A stretch of 50,378 nucleotides of DNA. Source: Archangiaceae bacterium. GTDB lineage: Bacteria > Myxococcota > Myxococcia > Myxococcales > Myxococcaceae. Shown in pieces: positions 43,324 through 50,378 of the stretch; within the stretch, counting starts at the first letter, position 1, and every line of letters begins with the position of its first letter. The stretch lies in assembly GCA_016879935.1 (NCBI GenBank), contig JAACJQ010000364.1:1-50378 (forward strand), read 5' to 3'. Below the pieces are notes generated by a model. It worked only from the letters and a program-made list of their open reading frames with translations. It was not told where the DNA came from and searched no databases. The translations under genes were made by a program, and so were the position numbers.

Positions 43324-44592
43324 TCACTTCTCGTCGAGGCCGTGCCGTTTGATCAGCCGGTGCAGGTACGCGCGATCGAGCCCTGCTTCTCGCGAGGCCT
43401 TCGAGACGTTTCCATCGAAGGTGCGCAACAGATGGGCGACGTACTCGCGCTCGAACGAAGTGAGCGCCTCTTCACGCGCCTGCTTGTAGTCGAGCGTGGC
43501 CGGGGCAGCCGGAGCCTGAGCGTCTTCGTCGTCGAGCGTCGCGGCGGGGCTCGAGAGATCGCCGAGCGCGAGCGCCTTCTCGATGAAGTCGTGCAGCTCG
43601 CGCATGTTGCCGGGCCAGTGGTGCGCCTCGAGCTGGGTGAGCGTCTCGGGCGACAGCACGAAGCCTCGCGCGCGTGGCCCGAGCGTTTCGAGAATGTGCC
43701 GCACGAGCAAAGGCAGGTCCTGCAGGCGTTCGCGGAGCGCCGGGAGTCGCACGCGCTCGGGCGCGAGGTGCTTGAAGAGGTCGGACCCGGGCAGTGGGTG
43801 GACGGTGGTGCCCGAGATGACACGCACGTCGATGATGAACTGCTGCCCGTCTCCGAAGCGGCGCACCATGCCGTCCTGCAGCGCCCGGAGCAGCGGCTGC
43901 TGGAGCTCGACCGGCAAGGTCTCGGGCGCGTCGAAGAAGACCGTGCCGCCTGCTGCACGAGTCAGCGCGCCCGGCCGCTCGCGATCGACGCCAGGCACGG
44001 CGCCGCGCGAGTGGCCGAACAGCGAAGCCGCCGTCGCCGTCTTGCAGTCGACGAGCTCGAACGGCCGCTCGGCGCGGGGGCCGCCGAGGTGCAGCGCTCG
44101 GGCGGCGGTTTCATGACCGGTGCCGGCTTCGCCCTCGATCAACACGGGCGTCGTCTTGTTCGCGAGCGCAGCGAGCTGCTCGATCGCCTCGCGCATCATC
44201 GGTGAGATCGCCTCGAGCCCGCCGAACTTCACCGCCTCGGGCTGATCGCCGTCCTCCAGGCGCAGCTCGACGACGCCGACGAGCAGCACGTGCCCGACCG
44301 AAACGAACGCTTCACCGATTCGGGAGCCCGCCAGCCGCGTGCCGTTCTTCGACTGCAGATCCTTCACGTACAGCGCCTCGCCCTCGGTCGAGAGCTCGAG
44401 GTGGCGGCGCGAGACGGTGGGGTGATCGATGACGACGTCGTTGCCCGGAGCGCTGCCGACGGTGACGCGGCCGCGGGTGAAGGCATGGCGGGCGAGGGTC
44501 ACGCCGTCGGCCCGCGCCACGAGACGCACGCGGGTCGGCAGCTTCACGAAGTCGGCAGAGACGGGGCGCGTGCTGCTGGACGTCATCGTCAC
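43324..44592 (-). CDS. FHA plus sigma-54 activator-like protein with dead ATPase motifs
   Basis: The protein has 422 residues; start at GTG 44592 or ATG 44586. An N-terminal FHA domain (VGSAPGNDVVIDHPTVSRRH then LQSKNGT) covers ~25-110. The middle aligns with the AAA domain of sigma-54 activators, but key residues are altered. The Walker A Lys is His160 (GEAGTGHE), the GAFTGA loop reads GAVPGV, and Walker B GTLFLDE is GTVFFDA. The C-terminus is a Fis-type helix-turn-helix (DGNVSKASREAGLDRAYLHR). It could still bind DNA and phosphopeptides but should not hydrolyse ATP or activate sigma-54. It precedes the efflux operon by 65 bp on the same strand. Confidence 0.88.
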   Translation of the reverse strand: MTMTSSSTRPVSADFVKLPTRVRLVARADGVTLARHAFTRGRVTVGSAPGNDVVIDHPTVSRRHLELSTEGEALYVKDLQSKNGTRLAGSRIGEAFVSVGHVLLVGVVELRLEDGDQPEAVKFGGLEAISPMMREAIEQLAALANKTTPVLIEGEAGTGHETAARALHLGGPRAERPFELVDCKTATAASLFGHSRGAVPGVDRERPGALTRAAGGTVFFDAPETLPVELQQPLLRALQDGMVRRFGDGQQFIIDVRVISGTTVHPLPGSDLFKHLAPERVRLPALRERLQDLPLLVRHILETLGPRARGFVLSPETLTQLEAHHWPGNMRELHDFIEKALALGDLSSPAATLDDEDAQAPAAPATLDYKQAREEALTSFEREYVAHLLRTFDGNVSKASREAGLDRAYLHRLIKRHGLDEK

Positions 44593-44614
44593 ACCTTCTT
44601 ACTCGGCATGGCGC

Positions 44615-45625
44615 TCACTGCACCCGCTCGAAGACGTGCAGGCCCTGGCGGTTCATGCGATCGGTGGCGGCCAGCGTATTCGACTCGACGTAGTCGCTGA
44701 CCGAGGTGGTGCCGTCGCCAGTGGTGATGGCGGTGTGGCCGTACTTCGAGCCCGCGCGGGTGTTGGTGCGATCCCACGTGAGCACGAGGCCCGGCGTCTT
44801 CAGCGCGTCTTCGAGTGACATGTTCACCTCGCGGAAGCCGGCCTTCTGAATCGAGTTCTTCAGCTGGTTCGCGTGGCCGTAGATGCGCACTCCGGTCGTG
44901 GCGAGAATCGCCCGGTTGACGGCCTTGGCGCAGTTGCCCGTGCCCGGCATCGTCTTCTCGACGGCGTTGATGTTGCCCACGAGGTCCTTCGACGATCGCG
45001 CGTTGGTGCTGGTGCGGCCGTTGAGGCCCAATGAGCGCTGGTAGTCGCGCAGCGCCTTCTCGGTGCGCTTGCCGAAGACGCCGTCGATCTTGCCGGGGTT
45101 GAAGCCCGCGTTCTTCATCGTCTGCTGAAGCTCACGAACGCGATCGCCCTTCGCGCCGCGCGAGAGATCGTAGCCGGGCATCGACGCGCGGTCGGCAGCG
45201 CGCGCAGCCGCCATCGAGCCCGGGCCCGCGATGGTGCGCCCCGAGTAGCCAGCCACGCTCGCTCGATCGAGCGCGCGCCCGGCCGCCATCGAGTCGAAGG
45301 AGCTGCGCCCCGAGTAGCCGGCGACCGATGAACGATCGAGCGACCGGCCAGCGGCCATGGAGCCGGGGGAGGAGACGCTGCGCCCCGAGTACCCAGCGAC
45401 GCTCGAGCGGTCGACCGAGCGGCCCGCGGCCATCGAACCCGAGCTGAACGAGCTGGTGCCGGAGTAGCCCGCCACGCTCGAGCGATCGATCGACCGGCCC
45501 GCGGCCATGCTGCTCGACGACGGGCTGCTCCGCGTGCCCGAGTAGCCAGACACGCTCGAACGATCTGCCGAACGCCCCGCCGCCATGCTGCCGCTGCTGC
45601 TCGAACCGATTCCGCCAAGTGCCAT
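44615..45625 (-). CDS. Peptidoglycan-binding protein with Cys/His hydrolase-like domain and N-terminal repeats
   Basis: The 336-residue protein starts at ATG 45625. Residues 12-155 are six repeats of about 25 residues, core SMAAGRSxDRSSVAGYSG. Residues ~156-204 are a peptidoglycan-binding type-1 domain (GDRVRELQQTMKNAGFNPGK). Residues ~225-336 look like a CHAP/NlpC-like papain fold, with Cys232 in GNCAKAVNRA and His297 in KYGHTAIT as likely catalytic pair. There is no signal peptide, so export would need another route or lysis. It is separated by 150 bp from pgsA. Confidence 0.8.
   Translation of the reverse strand: MALGGIGSSSSGSMAAGRSADRSSVSGYSGTRSSPSSSSMAAGRSIDRSSVAGYSGTSSFSSGSMAAGRSVDRSSVAGYSGRSVSSPGSMAAGRSLDRSSVAGYSGRSSFDSMAAGRALDRASVAGYSGRTIAGPGSMAAARAADRASMPGYDLSRGAKGDRVRELQQTMKNAGFNPGKIDGVFGKRTEKALRDYQRSLGLNGRTSTNARSSKDLVGNINAVEKTMPGTGNCAKAVNRAILATTGVRIYGHANQLKNSIQKAGFREVNMSLEDALKTPGLVLTWDRTNTRAGSKYGHTAITTGDGTTSVSDYVESNTLAATDRMNRQGLHVFERVQ
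45161..45592 (-). repeat. In-frame tandem repeats, six copies of 60-78 bp
   Basis: These encode the SMAAGRSxDRSSVAGYSG repeats of the peptidoglycan-binding protein. Copy lengths at protein level are 26, 25, 25, 24, 24 and about 20 residues, all multiples of three bases, so coding is maintained. Copies 1-4 are closely alike; the last is most divergent. Confidence 0.9.
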
Positions 45626-45775
45626 GGTGTTCTCCGAGAGTAGGACCGACCGTCTGTCCTGGTTTTCGGAGCGCGCGGCGGGCACGCCCAGGCGGAAAAC
45701 GACAACGCCCGCGTCACCGTGTGGACTCGGAGTCACAGGCGCGCGGGCGCAGAAACGACTGAAAGAACGGCTGTT

Positions 45776-46516
45776 TCAGGACGCGGGAGCGATGGGGGCG
45801 CCACGCTTCGCGAGCATCTTGAGGAACGCCTGGAAGTACACGCCAGCGCTCCACACCGAGAAGGCCGTCGACAGGTAGACCATGAACTTGCCGACGAGGT
45901 TGAAGTTCACCGGGTACCACGCGAAGCCGAAGAACATCGGGTGCGTGTAGTGAATGCAGAGCGAGACGATGCCCACCAGCTGGAGCGACGTCTTCCACTT
46001 CCCCTCCTGCCCGGCGGCGATCACCATGCCTTCGCTCGCCGCGATCTGCCGCAGGCCCGTCACGATGAACTCGCGTGAGAGCAGCACGATCACGATCCAC
46101 GCGTGAATGCGGCCCAGCCGCACCATCATCACCAGCGCCGCCGCGACGATCAGCTTGTCGGCCAATGGGTCGAGCAGCTTTCCGACGACGGTGATCATGT
46201 TCCAGCGCCGCGCGAGGAAGCCGTCGATGACGTCGGTGACGGCAGCGAGCGTGAAGAGCGCCGCGGCGAGGTACGAGAAGAACGGGTCGGCGTCGTAGGT
46301 GAACCAGACGAAGAGGGGGATCACCGCGATGCGCCCCATCGTCAGCATGTTGGGAAGGTTCCAGAACTCCTTCAGCAACGCCGACGGCGGGCGGCTGCGG
46401 CGCTCGGCCTTCTTGGCCTCTTTGCGTGCGAGCTTGTCGGCCTTCTTGCGCGCCTTCTCTTCACGCTTCTTGAGGCGGGCCTCCTGCTTGAGCTGACGGG
46501 CGGTCTCTCGATCCAT
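45776..46516 (-). CDS. pgsA: CDP-diacylglycerol-glycerol-3-phosphate 3-phosphatidyltransferase
   Basis: The 246-residue protein has the CDP-alcohol phosphotransferase motif D-x2-D-G-x2-A-R-x8-G-x3-D-x3-D, present as DVIDGFLARR then GKLLDPLADK. Four to six membrane helices follow NLPNMLTMGRIAVIPL. It makes phosphatidylglycerolphosphate, the precursor of PG and cardiolipin. A ~45-residue Lys/Arg/Glu-rich N-terminal extension is unusual. It follows the TPR/AIM24 gene by 3 bp and is likely co-transcribed. Confidence 0.93.
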   Translation of the reverse strand: MDRETARQLKQEARLKKREEKARKKADKLARKEAKKAERRSRPPSALLKEFWNLPNMLTMGRIAVIPLFVWFTYDADPFFSYLAAALFTLAAVTDVIDGFLARRWNMITVVGKLLDPLADKLIVAAALVMMVRLGRIHAWIVIVLLSREFIVTGLRQIAASEGMVIAAGQEGKWKTSLQLVGIVSLCIHYTHPMFFGFAWYPVNFNLVGKFMVYLSTAFSVWSAGVYFQAFLKMLAKRGAPIAPAS

Positions 46517-46519
46517 CGG

Positions 46520-49081
46520 TCAACCTGGAGTCACCAGCAGGGCATACCCGTCTCCGGTGAGCTCGACAGCTCCTTGTCCCGCGAACCCGGTCAGACGGGG
46601 AGACACGCGGCCGAACCAGCCGACGAGCCGCTGCAGGGGAACGACCATGGGCTCGCCTGGAGGAACCGCGAGCGACTTCATCGCGCCGTTCAACTGGAGC
46701 AGCACACGGCCATCACCCGAGAGGTGAACGAGATCGAGGTGCAGCTTGCCTTCGTCGTCGGCGAGCCGGCCGTGCTCGAAGCCGATCGTCTCTTCGAAGC
46801 CGAAGACACGCTCTTCACGCAGGTACGCGCTGTCGTCGTTGAGATCGAGCGCGTGGAAGCGGGCGGCGCCCATCTCGAGGTGCACGACGCCGTGACCCAT
46901 CAGGCGCTGCATCTGGTTCGGGCCGTCGCCGAAGCTCGCCTCGGTCGCCTTGCCGCGCGACCGCTTGTGCTCGGGGCGCGCGGTGACGCTGCCGACGATG
47001 GCGACCAGGTTCGTCATGCGGGTGAGCATCTGCCCGTTGACCGAGACGGCGAGCCCGTGCGGCCCGACGTGGAACGGGCCTGCTTGCGGCTGCTCGATGT
47101 CAGAGGTGGTGGCGCCGAGCTCGACGAGCGTGCGCGCCTCCATCGGGGCATAGCCGCGGCCTGGTGAAGACGGGGGAGGCGGCGGGGCGGAGGGCGGGGG
47201 CGGGTTCTCGGGAGTGAACTGCGATAGGGGCTGGGCGACCCACTCGGGCTCGGGCGCCGGCTGCTCGACGGAGGTCTGCTCCGCGTACTGCTGCTGGTCC
47301 GCGTACGACTGCTCAATCGGCTGCTCGGTGTACTGCTGATCAGCGTACGACTGCTCGACCGGCTGCTCGGTGTACTGCTGCTCGACGGGCTGCTCGGCGT
47401 ACGACTGCTCGACCGGCTGCTCGGTGTACTGCTGCTCGACGGGCTGCTCAGCGTACGACTGCTCGACGGGCTGCTCGGTGTACTGCTGCTCGACGGGCTG
47501 CTCAGCGTACGACTGCTCGACGGGCTGCTCGGCGTACGACTGCTCGACGGGCTGCTCGGCGTACGACTGCTCGACCGGCTGCTCGGTGTACTGCTGCTCG
47601 ACCGGCTGCTCGGTGTACTGCTGCTCGACGTACGACTGCTCGGCGTACTGTTGTTCGACGGGTTGCTCCGCATACGACTGCTCGGCGAAGGACTGCTCGA
47701 TCGAGGTTGCGTCGGAGGCGGCCTCGCTCACGGGCGCATCGACCGGCGCGACGTCGGCGAAGTTCAGCTCCTGGTTTGGATCCGGAGGGACGTTCCAGCT
47801 CATGTCCTGCGCTGCCGCCACAGGGGCTGGCGGCACGTCGTCGGCCTCGGGCGCGAACTCCGCGGGCGCGACGTCAGGCATCGGCTGGGGAACAGGTGAC
47901 GCGGAGGCGCTCTTCGCGGCGCTCCACGCGGGATCTTCAGCAGCCGGATCGAGCGTCGACTCCATCGTCGGCTCGGCCGTCGGTGCAGACGGTGGCGGCG
48001 TGAGGCCAGACGCGGCGTCCCAGCTGTTCACTCGCGGCGCGATCCACTCTCGCGGAGCCGGTGCCGCTTCGGCCGTCGCCTCGATCATCGGCATCTCTTC
48101 CGAGACCGTTCCTTCGGTGATCGGCAGCTCCTCCGAGACCGTGCCTTCCGTGGGCGCGGGGTCGCCGTCCATTCCGAACTGCGCTCCCCAGTCACGCTCG
48201 AGGCGAGGCCCCGACGGCGCGGGAGGCGAGATCTCGATCTCGGCGGGCATCTCTTCCGGCGGCGGCGGAGGAGGCGGCGCTTCGACCTCGACCGTCTCCA
48301 CGGCCGGCTCGACAGCGTCGATCGGTGAGCTCTCGAACGACTCGACGGCCGCTTCGGCTGGCTCCTCGACGGCGACGGGGTTCGGGTGCTCTCCCGAGAT
48401 CACGTCCGAGTCCATCACCTCGGAGTCGCTCATCACCTCGATCTCTTCTTCGGGCGGAGCCGGCGGCGGCAACGGCGGGGGCGGCAGCGGCGGTGGCGCG
48501 TTCGGCGAGACCACCGGCATCGACTCGGCTGGCTTCGACGTCACCGCCTGGGCGGTCGCCGGAGGCGCAGGCGGCACCACGAGGCCATGGCTCGATGGCG
48601 CGCTCTCGATCTTCGCCGTCAGCGCGCGCGTCATCTTCTCGGCCATCTGATCACTGCCGGCGAGCACGAAGTGCTCCTTCGCCTTCGCGTAGTCACCCGC
48701 CTGGGCGAGCGCGAGCCCGAGGTAGTTGTGCGCCTTCTTGTGCTCGGGATCGAGATCGGTCGCCGTCTCGAACTCCTTGATGCAGCGCGGAAGGTTGTTC
48801 GTCTTCAGGTACACGAGCCCGAGGTTCACCCGCAGGGTCGGGTCAGCCGGGTTCTCGTTGACGAGCTTCTCGTAGATGTCCGAGGCCTGATCGAAGAGGC
48901 CGAGCTTGAAGTAGGTGAGCCCGAGCAGGTTCTGCGCTTTCTCGTTCTTCGGCGCGAGGCCGTGCGCCTTCTCGAGAAAGCCGCGCGCTTCGACGATCTT
49001 CCCCGCCGCGAGCAGCTCGCCGCCCTTGTAGAGCGCCGCGAGGAACTCCTCTTCGTTCACTGGAGCCCGCGTCGTGGCCAT
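46520..49081 (-). CDS. TPR protein with Pro/Glu tail, EQPVEQ repeats and AIM24-like C-terminus
   Basis: The protein has 853 residues; start at ATG 49081 as the upstream frame is shadow. Residues ~10-150 are TPRs (EARGFLEKAHGLAPKNEKAQ). A long acidic/Pro-rich region follows, then ~147 residues of imperfect Gln/Glu repeats alternating SYAEQPVEQ and QYTEQPVEQ. The last ~190 residues are AIM24-like: GSVTARPEHKRSRG, REERVFGFEETIGF, LVGWFGRVSPRLTG, GAVELTGDGYALLV. AIM24 folds are beta-rich; function in bacteria is unclear. It lies between the lytic transglycosylase and pgsA genes. Confidence 0.85.
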   Translation of the reverse strand: MATTRAPVNEEEFLAALYKGGELLAAGKIVEARGFLEKAHGLAPKNEKAQNLLGLTYFKLGLFDQASDIYEKLVNENPADPTLRVNLGLVYLKTNNLPRCIKEFETATDLDPEHKKAHNYLGLALAQAGDYAKAKEHFVLAGSDQMAEKMTRALTAKIESAPSSHGLVVPPAPPATAQAVTSKPAESMPVVSPNAPPPLPPPPLPPPAPPEEEIEVMSDSEVMDSDVISGEHPNPVAVEEPAEAAVESFESSPIDAVEPAVETVEVEAPPPPPPPEEMPAEIEISPPAPSGPRLERDWGAQFGMDGDPAPTEGTVSEELPITEGTVSEEMPMIEATAEAAPAPREWIAPRVNSWDAASGLTPPPSAPTAEPTMESTLDPAAEDPAWSAAKSASASPVPQPMPDVAPAEFAPEADDVPPAPVAAAQDMSWNVPPDPNQELNFADVAPVDAPVSEAASDATSIEQSFAEQSYAEQPVEQQYAEQSYVEQQYTEQPVEQQYTEQPVEQSYAEQPVEQSYAEQPVEQSYAEQPVEQQYTEQPVEQSYAEQPVEQQYTEQPVEQSYAEQPVEQQYTEQPVEQSYADQQYTEQPIEQSYADQQQYAEQTSVEQPAPEPEWVAQPLSQFTPENPPPPSAPPPPPSSPGRGYAPMEARTLVELGATTSDIEQPQAGPFHVGPHGLAVSVNGQMLTRMTNLVAIVGSVTARPEHKRSRGKATEASFGDGPNQMQRLMGHGVVHLEMGAARFHALDLNDDSAYLREERVFGFEETIGFEHGRLADDEGKLHLDLVHLSGDGRVLLQLNGAMKSLAVPPGEPMVVPLQRLVGWFGRVSPRLTGFAGQGAVELTGDGYALLVTPG
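47266..47706 (-). repeat. 27-bp coding repeats in the TPR/AIM24 gene
   Basis: About 15 in-frame copies of a 9-residue unit, alternating SYAEQPVEQ and QYTEQPVEQ, with some single substitutions and two short copies at each edge. Nearly identical codons suggest recent expansion by slippage or unequal crossover. Copy number may vary between strains. Confidence 0.88.
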
Positions 49082-49097
49082 GTCGCTTTCCTGTCGC

Positions 49098-49733
49098 TCA
49101 ACGGTCGGCGTCGGTCTTCGCGACTTCCGACTGCGCTTTGTATTGGAAGTAGAGCGAGAGCACCTTGCGCACGTACGCCTGGGTCTCGGGGTAGGGCGGA
49201 ACCTGGCCACCGTACTTGCGGACCGCGTCGGGCCCGGCGTTGTAGGCGGCCACCATCTTCACCATGTCGCCGTCGAACTCGTTCGCCAGCACCCGCAGGT
49301 AGCGCGTGCCGCCTTCGATGTTCTCTCGCGCGTCGAAGATGTCCTTCACGTACATCTCTCGTGCGGTCGCCGGCATGAGCTGCATGAGCCCCGAGGCGCC
49401 GACGTGCGAGATCGCGTTCGGGTCGAAGGCCGACTCGGCGTGCATCACCGCGCGTACGAGGTTGACGGGCATTCGGTACTTCAGCGCCATCTCGTCGATG
49501 ATCTCGTCGAACTCGGTCAGCTTCGTCTTCGAGCTCGGCGTGACGCGCGCGGGCGCTGACGGCTCGGGCGCGGGGCGGAACTCACCTTCGACCTTCCTCG
49601 CCTGTCGCGCGCTCGCGCCCTTCGGCGGAACGTTCGTGTAGACGATGGTGCCGTCCTTCTCGACGTACTTGTAGATGCCTCCAGCCCAGGCGAGCGACGG
49701 CAGCATCAGCAGTGGAAGGAGTCGACGCAGCAA
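49098..49733 (-). CDS. Lytic transglycosylase (SLT family) with DUF4124 module
   Basis: The 211-residue protein starts at TTG 49733, with GGGAG ~10 nt upstream; no ATG gives a signal peptide of normal length. The signal MLRRLLPLLMLPSLAWAGG is Sec-type. A DUF4124-like stretch (GIYKYVEKDGTIVYTNVPP) precedes the SLT domain: catalytic Glu in MHAESAFDPNA, GASGLMQLMPATA, NIEGGTRYLR and AAYNAGPDAV. It cleaves the MurNAc-GlcNAc bond in the periplasm. First gene of the operon with the TPR/AIM24 gene and pgsA. Confidence 0.93.
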   Translation of the reverse strand: MLRRLLPLLMLPSLAWAGGIYKYVEKDGTIVYTNVPPKGASARQARKVEGEFRPAPEPSAPARVTPSSKTKLTEFDEIIDEMALKYRMPVNLVRAVMHAESAFDPNAISHVGASGLMQLMPATAREMYVKDIFDARENIEGGTRYLRVLANEFDGDMVKMVAAYNAGPDAVRKYGGQVPPYPETQAYVRKVLSLYFQYKAQSEVAKTDADR

Positions 49734-49893
49734 GCCGGTGGTTCTCCCAAGGTACGTCGGTTCAAACCCTACACCCGATCGGCGGCCTCTCGAAGAAAGC
49801 CAGCAGGGGTGAGAACCAGCAGCCCCCCACCCACATTCACGGCCCGTTCAGTCAGGGTGAACAAAGTCGAACGGAGCCTGTTACACCCGCGAC

Positions 49894-50378
49894 ATGGCTC
49901 GGTCTTTCGACTTCCTGGTCATGGGTGGTGGCGTCGCAGGTCTCTCGTTCGCCCTCGAGGCGGCGAAGCACGGCACCGTGGCAGTGCTCACGAAGCGCAG
50001 CCGCTCGGAGGGCAACACCGTCTACGCGCAGGGCGGCATCGCGGCGGTGCTGTCTCCCGACGACACGTTCGACAAGCACGTCGAAGACACGATCGTCGCG
50101 GGCGCCGGCCTGAACAAGAAGTCGATCGTCGAGATCACGGTGAAGGAGGGCCCCGACCGGCTCAAAGCGCTGGTGGCGATGGGGGCCGAGTTCAACCGCC
50201 GCGCGAACGGCGAGTTCGATCTCACGCGTGAAGGCGGGCACTCGAAGCGGCGCATCGTTCACGCCGGCGACGTCACGGGCAAAGAGGTCGAGCGCGCGAT
50301 GCTGGCGGCGTGTGACGAGCAGAAGAACATCACGTTCTTCCCCGACTCGACGGCGATCGATCTCATTCGTGAACGGCA
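49894..50378 (+). CDS. nadB: L-aspartate oxidase, 5' part
   Basis: The gene starts at ATG 49894 and runs off the right edge; about 161 residues are visible. The FAD-binding Rossmann motif is VMGGGVAGLSFALEA, followed by EGNTVYAQGGIAAVL, the signature of NadB, and later LTREGGHSKRRIVHA with the conserved His-Ser-Arg substrate region. It oxidises aspartate to iminoaspartate, the first step of de novo NAD synthesis. The start of a divergent lytic-enzyme gene lies 160 bp upstream. Confidence 0.94.
   Translation, partial: MARSFDFLVMGGGVAGLSFALEAAKHGTVAVLTKRSRSEGNTVYAQGGIAAVLSPDDTFDKHVEDTIVAGAGLNKKSIVEITVKEGPDRLKALVAMGAEFNRRANGEFDLTREGGHSKRRIVHAGDVTGKEVERAMLAACDEQKNITFFPDSTAIDLIRER

Noticed and set aside
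47370-48650. A 426-residue plus-strand frame with repeated CSTGCSAYD
   Set aside because: It is the antisense translation of the EQPVEQ coding repeats; open only because the repeat lacks stops there.
1-50378. Insertion sequence, integrase, prophage or tRNA/rRNA gene
   Set aside because: I read through all intergenic spaces and frames and saw no transposase, integrase, phage structural gene or cloverleaf-forming sequence; a tRNA scan would be needed to be certain.

Overview
The window is about 50 kb of GC-rich, densely packed bacterial chromosome. The gene content points to a myxobacterium (Myxococcota), although genus and species cannot be fixed from sequence alone. The markers are an AglZ/FrzS-type pseudo-receiver plus coiled-coil gliding protein, FHA-domain regulators, many cysteine-rich lipoproteins with Asp-Ala-Gly or Gly/Ala linkers, and TPR proteins with long proline-rich tails. 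There are no rRNA or tRNA genes, insertion sequences, phage genes or CRISPR arrays that I can see.

Layout. 1-7.4 kb (minus): a partial Cys-rich lipoprotein, an aglZ-like gene, and a glycosyltransferase with a 480-residue proline-rich tail. 7.4-12.1 kb (plus): a small Rho-N-like protein, a TPR protein with a HEPN-like C-terminus, a small alpha/beta hydrolase, two exported proteins and a Sua5/YciO/YrdC protein. 12.1-15.4 kb (minus): a membrane metallophosphoesterase and an AmpG-type permease, separated by a 493-bp non-coding stretch holding five and a third copies of a ~60-bp tandem repeat. 15.4-16.6 kb: an unknown gene and a toxin-antitoxin pair whose PIN-domain toxin is frameshifted. 16.6-23.2 kb (minus): a partial respiratory complex I cluster nuoC-D-G-H-I behind a good sigma-70 promoter. 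It ends in a lipoprotein metallo-beta-lactamase of subclass B1, translationally coupled to nuoI. 23.2-26 kb: a beta-rich unknown protein and formate-tetrahydrofolate ligase. 26-30 kb (plus): a CAP-domain lipoprotein, a lipoprotein made of about 13 knottin-like cysteine modules, and an uncharacterised protein. 30-31.6 kb: an ATPase fused to a nuclease-like domain, bracketed by two copies of a 36-bp double-palindrome element. 31.7-35.9 kb: ndk, a ribbon-helix-helix/FHA protein and rlmN. 35.9-44.6 kb (minus): a degenerate FHA/sigma-54-activator-like regulator followed by a complete heavy-metal RND efflux operon (outer-membrane channel, fusion protein, CzcA-type pump) and its response regulator and His-rich sensor kinase. 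44.6-49.7 kb (minus): a repeat-bearing peptidoglycan-binding hydrolase candidate, and an operon of lytic transglycosylase, TPR/AIM24 protein and pgsA. The window ends in the start of nadB (plus).

Themes: envelope and metal homeostasis (efflux operon, metallo-beta-lactamase, lytic enzymes, AmpG, PgsA) and respiration (Nuo). Accessory genes sit between conserved housekeeping ones. The most unusual items are the B1 metallo-beta-lactamase fused into a nuo transcription unit, the palindrome-bracketed ATPase-nuclease, the catalytically dead sigma-54-activator relative, and the knottin-array lipoprotein. Homology statements come from recognising motifs by eye; no database search was run.
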